A DNA stretch of 64,000 bases from Combretum micranthum. Lineage: Eukaryota > Streptophyta > Magnoliopsida > Myrtales > Combretaceae. Every line of letters begins with the position of its first letter. Position 1 is the stretch's first letter. Shown here one piece after another: positions 9,526-20,770 of the stretch. The notes beneath the pieces were generated by a model that saw only the letters and a list, made by a program, of their open reading frames with translations, was not told where the DNA came from and did no database searches. The stretch lies in contig JAMXBD010002488.1 in the NCBI GenBank assembly GCA_024138025.1, positions 124,001-188,000 of the forward strand, read 5' to 3'. The position numbers and the translations under genes are program-made.

Positions 9526-11809
9526 TTTTCACTCATATCATGCTACACCCTCCACCACACCCTGTGGTATTTTAACAGTGAAAACAAAGTTTCGCTTCAC
9601 ATTTTTACACACTTTAACCAACTATAATTGCCTCAAATCCATCCAATATCCTTCAACATCTTCATATAAGACTCAAATTCATCATCCACTCCTTCAAAAC
9701 TTCTAACTTATCTCTAAATCCACATCAAAACTCCAACTATCAATGCAACCATTAACCTCAACCATTGGAACTTCAACACCACTTTTCAATTACCTCACTT
9801 CATATATCAACCTCTAAAACTCATAACCAAACTAATGAACTTCCAAAATCAGCTATAAACCAACAACAACACTTACTTATAACTACTCAAACATGCAAAT
9901 AGTAAGAATAAAACAAGAAACACTTACTTAAACTTGCTTTAACTTGAATATATGAGTTAGTCTTGCTTTCCTTGACAAATTAAAGTTGATGTGTGGTGTG
10001 TGTGTGTGTGTCCATTGGTTTTGAAAGAGGGAGAGAGCAAAGAAGATTTCTGCCTCTTAAAAGATAAACACATGCATATATATAAAGTTCATTTGAATTT
10101 TAAGGCATTACTCAAACTTAATCAAGTGTGTGTGTGTGTGTGCATGGGAGTTGTGGTGGTCTTCAACTAAATTACAGCCATTAGGAGATTAAAACAACTC
10201 ATTTAACACTTACATATATTTCTATCATTGGAATTACTAATTATTCTAACTCAAAATAAAGTCTAGTAATATAATAACTTATAAATTCCTATTTAACAAA
10301 ATAATCTCTTATAAGAACTTATATCAATGCTATAGGTAATTTAGAATTTATTTTTATAAAACACAATTCTCTAAAAGAATATAAGGAATATATAATTAAC
10401 AATTTTCTCAATTCAATTACATTGATGATTTTAAATTTCTATTCTTACTAAATTGATTTTATAAAAACTATTATACTAAAATTTTACTCTAATCTCAAAT
10501 ACTACAACATACACAATCAAATACATATAATTCTTACTTTAATTCTATTTATGGAAAACTCGGGGATTACACTATATACTCACTAACTTCTTACTAACAT
10601 GCTCTTACTATTGCTCTTATTATTATGCTTTTTCCTTTCTTGCATTTCTTTTCTTTTTGGAACTAGTCCATTCTTAGTTCCGGGAAGCCTTGATGAAATT
10701 AAGGCTCCCAATACTTGACATTATATATATGCTTATTTGATTCTTATATCTCTTCATTTCTTTATATGAGTTATTTTTCTATATATAATATAATTATATG
10801 TTCATGTTTATGCATGATCATAACGTTGTTGTCTAAATGAAAGGAGTTCTTTTCTTTTGTTAAAAATTAAATACTAAACGCTTTACGAAAATAATTTTAA
10901 CACTTAGGAAAAGTTTCCATTTAAAGCTTAAGATTATGATTTAACGATATCCTTTTCAAAAATTTAAATAAGGTCACCATAGACTTTTAAGTGTTAATGT
11001 TATGTAAAGATTTGATTTTCCATGACATAGTTATAAAGTTATTTTTCTCTCTTTTTCAAGACAAAATAAATTTATCTTAATATTGATAATCTTTGCTATG
11101 CAAGTTTTTCTTAAAAACTTATTTAAAAGAATCCATACCAACACTCTAACAAACCCTAACAACTGGATAAATTTTAAGTTAAAATCAACTCATTAGTTAA
11201 ACACCTAGAAAAATGATGTTGTTAAACAAACAAGTTTATATAAAAGTTATTTTTATGAAGTAGAAAAAGGGTAGTTACGATATAAAAAGTACTTATATAA
11301 AATAAAAATCTTAGTTTTCATTTCAATAACTTACAAAAGAAACTTGTAGAATCCAACTTTGAAATTTCTAAAGGAGATTATTTTATGGATAATCATAGTT
11401 TGGATAATAACACTTGAATCATGCATATAATGTGAGTTTATAAGCGTACAAAAGGATTTTTTTTAACTATATATGAATATCTACATGCTTACTATGGGAT
11501 TTTTTTTAATAAAAAATTTGGGAAATTATGTTTTAAGGGCTAGGAAATTCATGTCAGTTCTATACCACGACTTTTTGTAATCCAAATGACCTTTTATGAT
11601 AAAAAATAACCTTAGAAATAGATAGATTTTTTGAATAGGTAGAAAACGATGTATAATATGCCAAATTCTGAGTTAAAATGAGCAAGCTATGGCCATTTTA
11701 AGTTGGAATTTCTTTAAAACCGAATTTTGATGAATTTAATAAAATAAAGACAGATAATTTACGTAGAACTTAGATGAAATACTCATTTTGGGTATTTCTT
11801 TTTGTCTAG

Positions 11810-11874
11810 GTGACGAGGACCAAGACATCTCTTTCCTAAGGATTACTTCGACTGATAGAGATTGTCATGGTCGA
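11810..11874 (+). other. Candidate LTR mini-exon (element B), one-base frameshift
   Basis: TTTTTGTCTAG ends at 11809, followed by GTGACGAGGAC and a GTGAGT donor at 11875. The frame starts GDEDQDIS and, after a single-base deletion relative to other copies, ends KDYFD with TGA at 11853-11855. Confidence 0.45.
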
Positions 11875-12399
11875 GTGAGTTTTCCTTTACATTTTATGTA
11901 TTCGTGCATATGCTTATAGAATAGAGTACTAGATATTAGGAAAAGATAAAAATTGACATGTATGCAAGTTATCATGTGAGCTATGTATGTGATTCATTAG
12001 GTGCGATCAATAAATGATAAGTATATCGGAGCTCGATTTGTTGATTAAAATTGTCTCTATGTATATTGTTGTATATGCAAATATTGATTCCTCGCCTTAA
12101 ATCAATTAGTATTGGATCGAAAATTCCTTATAACTAAATTAATCATGCATATCACTTAAAATATCATATTCGGATTTTGGTACTACTTCTCAGCGTGAGA
12201 CTAGAAAGGTAAGTTGCCTAACAACATTCATGAGGAATTAAGACGTTTGAGGAATACGGCCTCATGGTGTAGCCAAACCGGATCTATCGCTTTAGGTAAG
12301 GAAAGCCCGATGACTAGTAGTACGATTGATTGGAATTCCAAGAGGTGCACAAATTTCAAGGAGGTCGATTGGGACCTATTTAAAGCATTCCCTAACCTT

Positions 12400-12449
12400 G
12401 AATAGAGGGCATAAATCCATTCCACATACGAAACCAGATAGTCGTATGT
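12400..12449 (+). promoter_or_regulatory. Paired conserved hairpins (element B LTR)
   Basis: Hairpin 1 pairs GAATAGA (12400-12406) with TCCATTC (12416-12422), with one A-C mismatch. Hairpin 2 pairs ACATACGA (12424-12431) with TCGTATGT (12442-12449), eight perfect pairs. The C-G pair differs from A-T or T-A pairs in other LTRs. Confidence 0.6.
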
Positions 12450-13008
12450 ATTGTTTAATCATATGGTTGTTGCATTCATATGCTTGTTAAATGAACTTGT
12501 TTGATTGCTTTGTTATGAGTACTTTTGAGTAAGGAATTTATCACTAAGCTAGTTATGCTTACTCCTACATAGATTCTTGATGTTGCAGGATTATCGCTTT
12601 TATATCTAAGACCACCTTGACCGTCCGAGTAGGACTTAAGCTTTTGGGAGTTTTTGGGGAAATTCTGTTTGGAAACTTGAGAGTAGGTTTCCTTTAAAAT
12701 CTTCCAGTTATAGTTATTTTTTTAAGTAAGACTATTCTATTTTAGAGATTTATTGGGGGAATGCCCCTTGAATATTGTAAGACTATTGACCCTTAAATTA
12801 TGAATATGATGTTTAAGTATTTTCATGATTTCCATATTTTTACTATCTTAAACAACATATCCCACCGGTGTCTCCTATTGTTGAGAAAGTACACCTTGCA
12901 TATGGTGTCAAAGCTTTTGTATGACTAAAGAATATCATTTCTAAGCTTTAATATCGTCTGCAGCGGAGTGTCACATTTAAGATACCTTTTAGGGCGTAAC
13001 AATTTAAG

Positions 13009-13023
13009 TTGGTATCAAAGCAT
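13009..13023 (+). promoter_or_regulatory. Primer-binding site of element B
   Basis: TTGGTATCAAAGCATC lies 7 bp after the LTR end and matches the initiator tRNA-Met type site with one change (CAGAGC to CAAAGC). A donor-like CAAG-GTTAGG follows at once. Confidence 0.8.
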
Positions 13024-13875
13024 CAAGGTTAGGGAAGAAAAACAATAAGTTTAGAAGTGGAAGTCTAAAAGGCAAGATGAGTTTAGTAATAAACCATAAG
13101 AGCGTTAGGAAGATTCTTGTAGATTTATGAATAGTTAGATAGTGTTAGTTAAAGAAAAGATTGGTAGTTTTCACCTTAAGATAAAGAAAACTCTAGTAGA
13201 GCATTGAAAAAGCCTAAGAATCTTAGTTGTAGACATCGCCCTGTCCAATAGGCCAAGAATAGTTTAGAAAATCCTAAGAATCATAGCAAGTGGGATTATA
13301 TGGTTAAGTGGGAGATCACATGTCTTACGACCTCACCAAAACATATGGATATAGAATTAGTTAATGTCCCTAAAAGAATAGGTGGACTCTCAAAATTGTA
13401 TCAAGAGAATACCACCTTCAAAGTTGTGAATAAGGAGAAACCGAAGTTACCCGACTTTTTGATATAGAAACCAATAAAGGAAAAATATGCCTACTTAAAA
13501 GATTATGCGACCAATCTTAAACAACAAATAATTCTGTTAAAGTGCCTAAAAGATAACAAGTAATCTAATGATTTCCTTATAATGTGATTTCCTTGCATTG
13601 TTTTTATGACATTTATGTTATGTCTTTTCCATGGACAAGATTTCTTAATTTTCGATATAAATTTTCTATCTTATGATTCTTGCAAAGTATATTAGAAATT
13701 CTTGATTTCTTATTAAGCTTTTGTTAAATTCCTATTCTATGAATTCATTTCCATCAGTTTTGAATTTTAAATTTGATTTATGACCTTTTATATTTGAGAT
13801 TTTCATAATTTTTGAAAACGTTAGTGTAAAATGTGAAAAAGAACTAAAACTTACATAATCTAAACGATCAAACAG
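13024..13875 (+). other. Leader of element B
   Basis: No coding frame is supported. It is bounded by AAG-GTTAGG after the primer site and by the acceptor-like AAACAG at 13870-13875, so it may be an intron that is removed before gag translation. Confidence 0.45.
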
Positions 13876-15200
13876 ACATCCAAGAAGGCGTAAGAATTGA
13901 GAGCAACAAGATTCCAACAATATACCAGCTGAGCAAGGAGTACCGCTACAAAACCAACCGGGGAATAACTCTGCACTTGCACCAAACTAGCAAAATGACC
14001 TTGTTACCGCCCTTGGGTAATTGACTTAGTCATTGAAACACTTTAGTTCAGTAACAAAACCAAAGTATGCCAGCCCGCTCTCCACCTCAAAATGCTCCAC
14101 AAGCCACTATGGAAGCACCCCCTCCACTTAAGGCACAGTCGCATACTACGCCATTACCTTCGCTACCACCTCCGAGGCCATATCGAAGCACACTCCTTGA
14201 CTTCATCAAAAGTAACTGCTACTTTGATGGATCCTTTGGAAAACCATATGAGTGCCCCATCATTTGAGAGTCTATTATTGGACATTACTATTGAAATTCA
14301 ATGGTCAGGTATGGTGGGACTCTAAGAAGCGAGATTTGCTTGCTTTAGTTACATAGGATATGTTTCGCTAAGAGTTTTTGTAGAACTATTTTCCAGGGAG
14401 TCTCACAGTTCAGTATAGTGCAGCCTTGCTACATATTTCTTAAAGAGGGAGAACCATTGAGCAATACAAAACTGAGTTCAGTCGCTTATTACAGTATGCT
14501 CCTGAATCTTATAAGTATAGTTAAGAACTAAAGAGGCAAGTCTTTTTAAGTGGACTCGATGAGGAGCTGAGGATTTGTTTGGAGGAGTTTAATATTAGAA
14601 GCTTTAGGAAGCTAGTGGAAAGGGCTCAGATAATTGAAGGAGCCAAAAAGAGGAAGAAAAAGGCCTCGAAAAGAAAGTGTTTGTGTTCGGGAGGAAGTCG
14701 TATGAATGATCAAGTCCTAGATTCAAAAACAAGAAGTTTAAAACTTTTGGAAGTTTTAAGGGAAGTGAAAGCAATCAAAAGGAAGTGACCAAGGTAGATG
14801 TTACATGTTGGAAATGCCGAGGCAACATTATCCAAAATCTTGCTCTCAATTGCAGAACAAGTGCTACTTTTGTAGGAGCCCACATCATAAAATCCTAGAG
14901 TGTCCTAAGAAGAACACCAATATTTGCTATGTATGTAAGTATCCTGGACACATTGTAACTGAATGCCCGAAGAGGAAAAATGCTCCAGCGAAGCCGTCCA
15001 ACCCTTTAGAAGGATCCACGTTTGTCAAAACCAACAACAGTAATGGCAACAGGAGCGGCACTAGCACATCAATGCATTGGATGAGAATTTATAACCTAAA
15101 GGCTAGTGGATGTGCGAAGAAGCTGACAATGACGAGGAAAGATGTGAGTTTACTGCTATGGAGGAAGATAGAAGCTATGATCATGGATTAGTTGCAGGTT
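13876..15200 (+). pseudogene. Gag of element B, broken
   Basis: A basic start (SNRHPRRRKN) without AUG is followed by Pro-rich linker, FIKSNCYFDGSFGKP and WWDSKKR of the gag fold. After a truncated part come REEL-like and LSGLDEELRI around 14540-14580. Zinc knuckles lie at 14850-14980 (CYFCRSPHHKILEC, CYVCKYPGHIVTEC); the first knuckle is damaged. Many stops and frameshifts are present. The C-terminal tail includes the conserved MHWMRIYNL. It matches the chromovirus gag at 51579-52889 in order and motifs, so both belong to the same broad clade. Confidence 0.82.
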
Positions 15201-15690
15201 AGCCTTAACCCTAAGTTGTTTTTTTTTTTTTTTTTTGTTTTCTTACAACATCTTTATATATGATTGAGTCAGTAGCAATAGAATCATAATATCTCTGTAG
15301 CCTAAAGCTCTAAAATGGCTAGATAAGTGTATTGTGCCATATCCAACCTAGTTAGTAACCAATGCATGTTGAACGTAGGAAATATATGGGTAGCCAACGA
15401 GACCTCTTATGCCCTATTTGATATTGGAGCAACCCATTCCCTTATCACCCCCAACTTGCTAAGAATACCGGTTTACTTATAGTCACCACTGCTACCAGTT
15501 TTAAGATAAATGCACCCACAGGTAGCATCATAACCACCCAAGAGATGTTAAAGGAATGTCCCTTAAAGATCCAAGGACATCATACAACGAGTGATCTAAT
15601 TGTGTTGGAAATGAGTAAGTATGATGTGATTCTTGGCATGAGTTGGTTGACACCGCCAGAGTTACGGTAGATTGTCGAGGAAAAAGGGTG
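15201..15690 (+). pseudogene. Protease of element B, active-site Thr lost
   Basis: The frame around 15411-15450 reads ALFDIGATHSLITP, so the retropepsin DTG is DIG here. DVILGMSWL follows at 15623-15650. Several stops interrupt the stretch between. A run of about 18 T at 15219-15236 lies just upstream. The Thr-to-Ile change alone should inactivate the enzyme. Confidence 0.75.
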
Positions 15691-16163
15691 AATTTTGAGG
15701 ATATGGATGGAAGTGACATAGAGTTTAAAGGAGAAGTCTCTTTCATAAGGAAGCAAGGGCTAAGTTCACTTGAGCTAGTGACAAATGAAGGAACCATGGA
15801 AGAAATTGATCAACAAGTCAACACTATAGATGAAGGAAGTGAAAAACCAAAAGTGGAGGATATACCTATAGTTAATGAGTTTCTTGATGTTTTTCCTGAG
15901 GAATTGCTCAGGTTGCCACCAAAGAGGGAGATTGATTTTGAAATTAGTTTGGTACCAAACACCAAGCCAATATCGAAGGCTCCATACTGCAGGGCACCAA
16001 TAGAATTGAAGGAACTTAAGAAACAACTACAAGAACTTTTGGATCAAGGGTTTATTCGCTCGAGTGTATCACCATGGGGAGCACCATTTTTGCTCCTTAA
16101 GGAAAAGGATGGGTCTATGAGGTTATGTATTTATTATCGGGAGTTGAATGGAGAGATTACATG
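15691..16163 (+). pseudogene. Start of reverse transcriptase of element B, truncated
   Basis: The open frame 15643-16173 carries [52 protein letters not shown] and [15 protein letters not shown], the N-terminal part of a gypsy RT. After RELN the expected [13 protein letters not shown] is missing and unrelated AT-rich DNA begins. The catalytic part is absent, so this is a deletion or recombination end. Confidence 0.82.
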
Positions 16164-16640
16164 TTTTACCTAAAGGTAGGGAAACTTGGATTTTCTGCAT
16201 AGAGATTTCATCTTTGTTTAAGAATTTTGATCTATAATGCAATATTATGTGGCGTTTGTGAGGGAGAAGTCTCTACTATCTCATGTAGAGTTAGGAATTG
16301 ATTAACTCAAGGGAGTAATTGATATAATTATGTGATTCTGTAGTAGAAAGCGTAAATAACTTATTAATTAATATTTTCTTGTAAGAAATTACGGTTGAGG
16401 GTGGATCAACATAAGGTATACGTCTTGTGATTGATCTCTAACCGTTAAAGCCTAAACAATTGATCTTAGGGTTTGCTAAATTAGTTAATTAATCATAATA
16501 GGTATTGCTTCAAAATTTAGGCTAAATAGTAGAAAAAGAGTAATACTAGTAATTGTTCCTTAGATCCTTACGGGCAACAACAATTTTAATAATATACTAC
16601 TATAGATAGGTATACTTACCTAGCTTTACCATAGGAGTTA
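16164..16640. other. Unassigned junction between elements B and C
   Basis: AT-rich sequence without coding frame, LTR ends or repeats that I can recognise. It separates the truncated RT of element B from the first protease remains of element C, so it probably marks a deletion that removed the end of B and the gag of C. Confidence 0.4.
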
Positions 16641-16768
16641 ATTTGGGTTTATAAATTTTATAATTTGATACGATCAATAGTAGTGCATCGATTTTCTAAT
16701 AAAATAATGTGTATTAATATCCCAATTGGTGTGAAATCTAAGGAAACCTACATTTATAGAACTGTCGA
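16641..16768 (+). pseudogene. Protease, first part, of element C
   Basis: A damaged active-site segment (FDTINSSAS in place of FDTGASHS) is followed by a readable IPIGVKSKE segment that continues as TYIYRTVDV across the solo LTR into 20124. It contains at least one frameshift. Confidence 0.55.
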
Positions 16769-19014
16769 TGTAAACCCGGTTTTTCTAGTAATTAAATAAA
16801 CTTCGGAAACCGAAAAACGAAACCCTAAATCGGATTAGTTCAAGCCTTGTGAGAGAAACTTAGAAACCTTAGATCCGACTTTCCTTCGGTTTCATATCAA
16901 AAGAACTTTTATAAAATAATTTAATGTGAAATATTGTTTTAAGGTATATTTCAAACCATAGAAAGTTTTGATTTTGAAAAGTTTTCTATTTCGGGCCTTC
17001 CCGAGCCCTATTACGAAAAAGCGAGCCTTGAGACTAAAAACTCAGAAAAATATTCCGGAATACTCTTTAGAACCGAAATTTTATAAGGATTTCAAAAATA
17101 TAAGTTTCATAATTTTTCGGACTATAAAAATTACAGTTATAGCCTTTTACATTATTTTTTTTACTACCGGTAAAGTAGATGTCTTGTCTACTATTTATCA
17201 CTATTCACAAGTACAATCTACAACACACACTACCCATGCCCTGGTCTTACATCCTTACAACTACTCATAATATTTTCTTTTTCAAGAAATTTTTGTTTCT
17301 TACTAAATTATTATATTTAATACATTTTATTACATAAATTACAATTTTAAATAAAATTAAATCACTCCCTCTCTCTCACTCCATATGGCCGACGCACCCC
17401 CCCTCATTTTCCCACTCAATTTGTTTTATTTTCTTCTTTTTATAATACAAAATAAACCCTAATTCACTTAATATATACAATCCTTTAATTTTCTCTCTTT
17501 TCCATTTCATTTTATTTGTTCAAAAATTTGCAAAACCTCTCTTCTTCTTCCCTCTCTTGCCGTGACACCCCCATAATCACACACACACACACATCAAACT
17601 CATTTCTTCACCAAATCCTTCTTTAGGTGATGATTCTTAAGCTTTATTACTACTTAATCTTGTAATGGCAAGATTATTCATGCGTGTTTTCACTTTAAAT
17701 CCCCATGAGCAAGTGCTAGGGATAAGAAAATGCTAATACATGAATATCAAGACATCACAAGAGTAGATCTTGTGTTTGATGAGCTTTTGTTAAGATATTA
17801 TCATGTTCATGTAGATAAAAGTAGAGATCTTGCATGAAAAATATATGTTTATATTCATGCTCTTAAACTCCTTTTCATATATTATAAGTAGTAGATCTAG
17901 CACTTAGACACTCATATTATACTTGACATTCATGTTCATATAGATATCTTGTAATTTCATGCATTAATGCTCATAAATATTTAGTCTTGTATATACAAAT
18001 GTGATAGTTGGTAGATCTTTATGTAGATAAGACAAGGAACTCATAAAGAAAGGTTTTTGTTAGAAATGTTCAAAAGAAATTCGTATGACTTCAAAGCCCT
18101 ATTTTAAAAACCCTTATATCAACTTTGAAACTGATGTTTTATATGAAAAATGAAGGATATACGTAATAGATATCATTAAGTAATGATTTTTATAAGTTGA
18201 AATGAGTTTGGATGAGAGTAATGTGTAAAACAAGAAGTAGAATCAAGATGGAAAATTTTGAGTTAGTAGTCAACTTGTAAAATTCGTAACTTTGGATGAT
18301 GCCTATGTAAACTCCTATTATTCAAGCTCAAAATGAATGTTTTATGTGTTAAATGAAGTCCTTAGGTAGTGGATATAGTAAAGTCTTAAATTTTAATGCA
18401 TTACACAACTTTTCCCAAAGGAATCATTCAAAAAGTGGATTTTCTAAAATTCGGATTTTTGAGTAAAGCCTACTTGAAAACATATTTGCAAAGTGAAAAA
18501 TGTAAATTTTCATGTAGAAATGAAGGTCTTGGATAGTATAGGTGATGAAGACTCATTTTTAATTAAGATAACTAAAAATTCCTAAGAATGAAATCCAAAA
18601 CACTAGTGTGATGTCGAAGTTAGAAAATTGGATTTTCAAGAAGTAGTTATTGTGGAAGTCTTGCAAAATTAAGGAGTTTAAAAGTTTCTTTTACCAAAAA
18701 TCATCAAGATCATGCATACATTGAACTTATCACATGTCATTCATGTTAGGAAATCATTCCTACTTCATATATACCTGAATCATCAACTAGATACATTTCA
18801 AAACTTGTAAATAATATTATAATTAGATAGATCTTTCGAAGTAGATAGAAATCGATATAAAATTTACGAAATTCCTAGTTAAAATGACCAACTTATGGCC
18901 GTTTTAAGTTAGAATTTCCGCAAATAGCGAGAATTACAATTTTTGACTAGTTTTAATGCATAGTTTGGATTAGTTAAGTGATGAAGTACTTATTAGGGTA
19001 TTCTTCCTTGGTAG

Positions 19015-19082
19015 GTGATCCCGAAACCGACAAATCCTTACCATACTATTACTACTATTAAAAGACCGGCGTACATGGCCGA
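19015..19082 (+). other. Candidate LTR mini-exon encoding GDPETDKSLPYYYYY-stop
   Basis: TTCTTCCTTGGTAG ends at 19014 and the donor GTAAGT starts at 19083. The frame has 15 codons and TAA at 19059-19061, the same length as the other mini-exons, with Tyr replacing Asp in the DYYD tail. Confidence 0.5.
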
Positions 19083-19402
19083 GTAAGTATCACTTCCAAT
19101 TTCAATTATTGCTTGTGATTGTAATGATAGTTGCACTAGTTACTTAGCAAAGACAAAATGAATATGCATGATGGGGTTGAATGGGAGTTATATATGTATG
19201 TTGTTGTTATGTGAAGTTGAATGTAAAGAATACTGAAGCTGGGTGATAAATCATTTCTTGTATAGATGAGCTAGGATTGATTGTCTGCGAATATTGATTG
19301 ATCACCTATAAGAATTGGTATAATTGATTATTCGGAATGGAAAATGAAATTGAACGCATTCATAACACAATGGGGATGGAGCATTAGCATTTGCTGGTTT
19401 TT

Positions 19403-19510
19403 CGTGATCCATAAAACGAATATGAGTTGGTTAATCGTGATCCATAAAACGAATATAAGTTGGTTAATCGTGATCCATAAAACGAATATATGAGTTGGTT
19501 GATCGTGAGC
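19403..19510 (+). repeat. 33-bp minisatellite in solo LTR
   Basis: CGTGATCCATAAAACGAATA recurs at 19403, 19436 and 19469, with a degenerate fourth start at 19504 (spacing 33, 33, 35). Related units occur in the chromovirus LTRs near 42047-42135, 45258-45345 and 55380-55465. Confidence 0.85.
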
Positions 19511-19553
19511 CTAAATGGCGTCGTACCGCAAGATTCGTTAATCTGCTAACCCG

Positions 19554-19603
19554 GGATGGAGGGCGCAAGTCCATCCATATATGATTTCCAGCTGGTCATA
19601 TGT
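19554..19603 (+). promoter_or_regulatory. Paired conserved hairpins (solo LTR 16769-20123)
   Basis: GGATGGA (19554-19560) pairs with TCCATCC (19570-19576), all seven bases. ATATATGA (19577-19584) pairs with TCATATGT (19596-19603), allowing one G-U pair. Confidence 0.65.
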
Positions 19604-20123
19604 TTGTTGAATTCACGTGTTTGGTGCATATCATTTGTCTGATTAATCACTTGATTGAATGATGTGTTGTAATTGTGATATGGAAGTTTTCACTCACTAA
19701 GCTAGTATAGCTTACGCCTCTATAGTTTTTATTTGTTGCAGCACGAGTTTATTTGGCTTAGACCAAGACAGGCTACAGCTCAGGTACATGAGTTAGGCGT
19801 TTCCTATAGAAGTTATATTCAATTTGTTTAGATTTCCACAGGAAACCAAAAGACTCTGGATGACTGTAATGGACTATTAAATATTCTTTCGTGGGGGAAT
19901 GCCCCTTAGACTTTGTAACTTTTGTTTATGTGTTTTGATTTATTATCTAATACTATTGAATGCCGCATTAAACTTCTTAACTCCATTGAATAGAGTATTC
20001 TATTGTCGTAAAGGGACGCCTTACATCTGTACAAGACTCCCGAAAGACTTAGATAGTAGTTCGAGAGTCTTATATGACATGTGGCGGACTGTTACATTTA
20101 GGATACCCCTATAGGGCGTGACA

Positions 20124-20378
20124 GTCGATGTGCTGATTGCCAATATGAATTTGCCAATTGACATGTTGGTTTTATTTATGACTGATTTTGATGTCATCTT
20201 GGGTATGAATTTGTTAAATTTGTATAAAGTTACTATAGATTGTAACAAAGTAGAATTGAGCTTTGATTTGGAAAATGAAAAATTCACCTATGTTCTGGAG
20301 AGAAAAGGACCCAAAAGTATGTATACCATGGAATTGAGGGACAAGGCTATGGGGACAACAGTAATGTTGACAATCTGA
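20124..20378 (+). pseudogene. Protease, second part, of element C
   Basis: The frame VDVLIANMNLPIDM and FDVILGMNLL is the C-terminal half of a gypsy protease, directly continuing the segment before the solo LTR. The usual Trp after ILGM is Asn here. It ends in a stop at 20376-20378, after which RT follows in another frame. Confidence 0.75.
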
Positions 20379-20770
20379 ATGTAAATATGGTATAGTAGTA
20401 AAGGACTTCGTGGATATATTTTCTAAAGAATTATCAGGTTTACCACCTGATCGGGAAATTGAGTTTAGGATTGATGTGATTTCAAGAATATCTCCTATAT
20501 CAAAGCCTCCATACAGAATGCCTCTAACAGAATTAAAAGAATTGAAAAATCAATTGCAAGATTTATAGTATCTTAGTTTTATTCGGCCTATTTCACCATG
20601 GGATACTCCAGTGTTTTGCGAAAAAGAAAGATGGAAGTTTAAGAATATGTATAGATTATTGAGAATTGAACTAGATAATTGTGAAGAACAAATATCCTCT
20701 ACCAAGGATCAATAATTTGTTTGATCAGTTAAGGGGCACGGTTTTGTTTTCAAAGATTGATTTGAAGTCT
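20379..20770 (+). pseudogene. RT of element C, N-terminal part
   Basis: Fragments in shifting frames read FSKELSGLPPDREIEFRID, PISKPPYRMPLTELKELK, FIRPISPWDTPVF and finally FSKIDLKS at 20750-20770. A stop (TAG) sits within the QLQDL segment. The frame then meets the inserted block and resumes at 24928 with YHQL. Confidence 0.78.

Larger units (their letters stand above)
1..10571 (-). mobile_element. Ty3/gypsy element A, 5' two thirds, left end outside window
   Basis: Reading the minus strand from 10571 leftwards gives 5' LTR, primer-binding site, leader, gag with zinc knuckles, protease, RT, RNase H and the first part of integrase. This is the canonical Ty3/gypsy order. The 3' end of pol and the 3' LTR lie beyond base 1, so the target-site duplication cannot be tested; if intact, CTATA at 10572-10576 should recur there. 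The element is interrupted at 2551-6230 by a solo LTR in opposite orientation. Several codons are lost by C-to-T type changes (CGA to TGA, CAA to TAA, TGG to TAG), as expected for an old methylated copy. Confidence 0.9.
7951..10571 (-). mobile_element. 5' LTR of element A
   Basis: The plus strand begins TGTCATACCC and ends GGGGATTACA, i.e. TGTAATCCCC to GGGTATGACA in element sense, 2621 bp. It is diverged from the other LTRs but shares their landmarks: a GTAAGTGTTT donor-like site near 9918-9930, an acceptor and mini-exon (9191-9250), a GGGTGAGT donor, the GGGAGGGCGTAAATCCC hairpin remnant near 8535, and a CAG acceptor near 8360. It is flanked by element B's LTR on the right. Confidence 0.88.
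10572..13001 (+). mobile_element. 5' LTR of gypsy element B, 5'-truncated by element A
   Basis: It ends GGGCGTAACA at 13001 and is directly followed by a tRNA-Met primer site, so it is a 5' LTR in plus orientation. The region around 10660-10720 (ACTAGTCCATTCTTAG, CTTGATGAAATTAAGGCTCC) matches the solo LTR 34941-39264 in reverse complement. The missing start of the LTR is probably left of element A, outside the window, because element A ends exactly at 10571. It contains the conserved block, mini-exon, donor, hairpins and acceptor (11875 to 12588 as candidate intron). Confidence 0.8.
16769..20123 (+). mobile_element. Solo LTR (TGTAAACC family) with GTCGA duplication
   Basis: The 3355-bp unit starts TGTAAACCCGG and ends ATAGGGCGTGACA, with perfect GTCGA at 16764-16768 and 20124-20128. 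It is the closest relative of the LTRs of the chromovirus array at 41-58 kb, in opposite orientation. Inside are a TATA-like ATATATA at about 17470, a T/C- and CA-rich leader with a (CA)n tract at 17578-17593, a donor-like TTTAG-GTGATG at 17626, a short ATG frame beginning MARLFM near 17665, the conserved block 18825-18920, the mini-exon 19015-19082, candidate intron 19083-19741, a 33-bp minisatellite and the hairpin pair. Confidence 0.93.

Noticed and set aside
9369..9706. Overlapping plus-strand frames rich in Pro, His and Lys
   Set aside because: They run through the 63-bp tandem repeat of an LTR; the periodic composition explains the open frames.
17665..17735. Short ATG frame starting MARLFM in solo LTRs (also near 27109 and, diverged, 57250 and 47155)
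   Set aside because: Considered as the first exon of the DYYD peptide. The similarity is confined to closely related LTRs and can be explained by nucleotide relatedness; one copy is broken after 11 codons and no donor in the right phase was found.
19403..19510. Regular direct repeats that could suggest a CRISPR array (also 5441-5620 and 9350-9525)
   Set aside because: The units abut without unique spacers, the DNA is eukaryotic transposon sequence and no cas gene is present; they are minisatellites.
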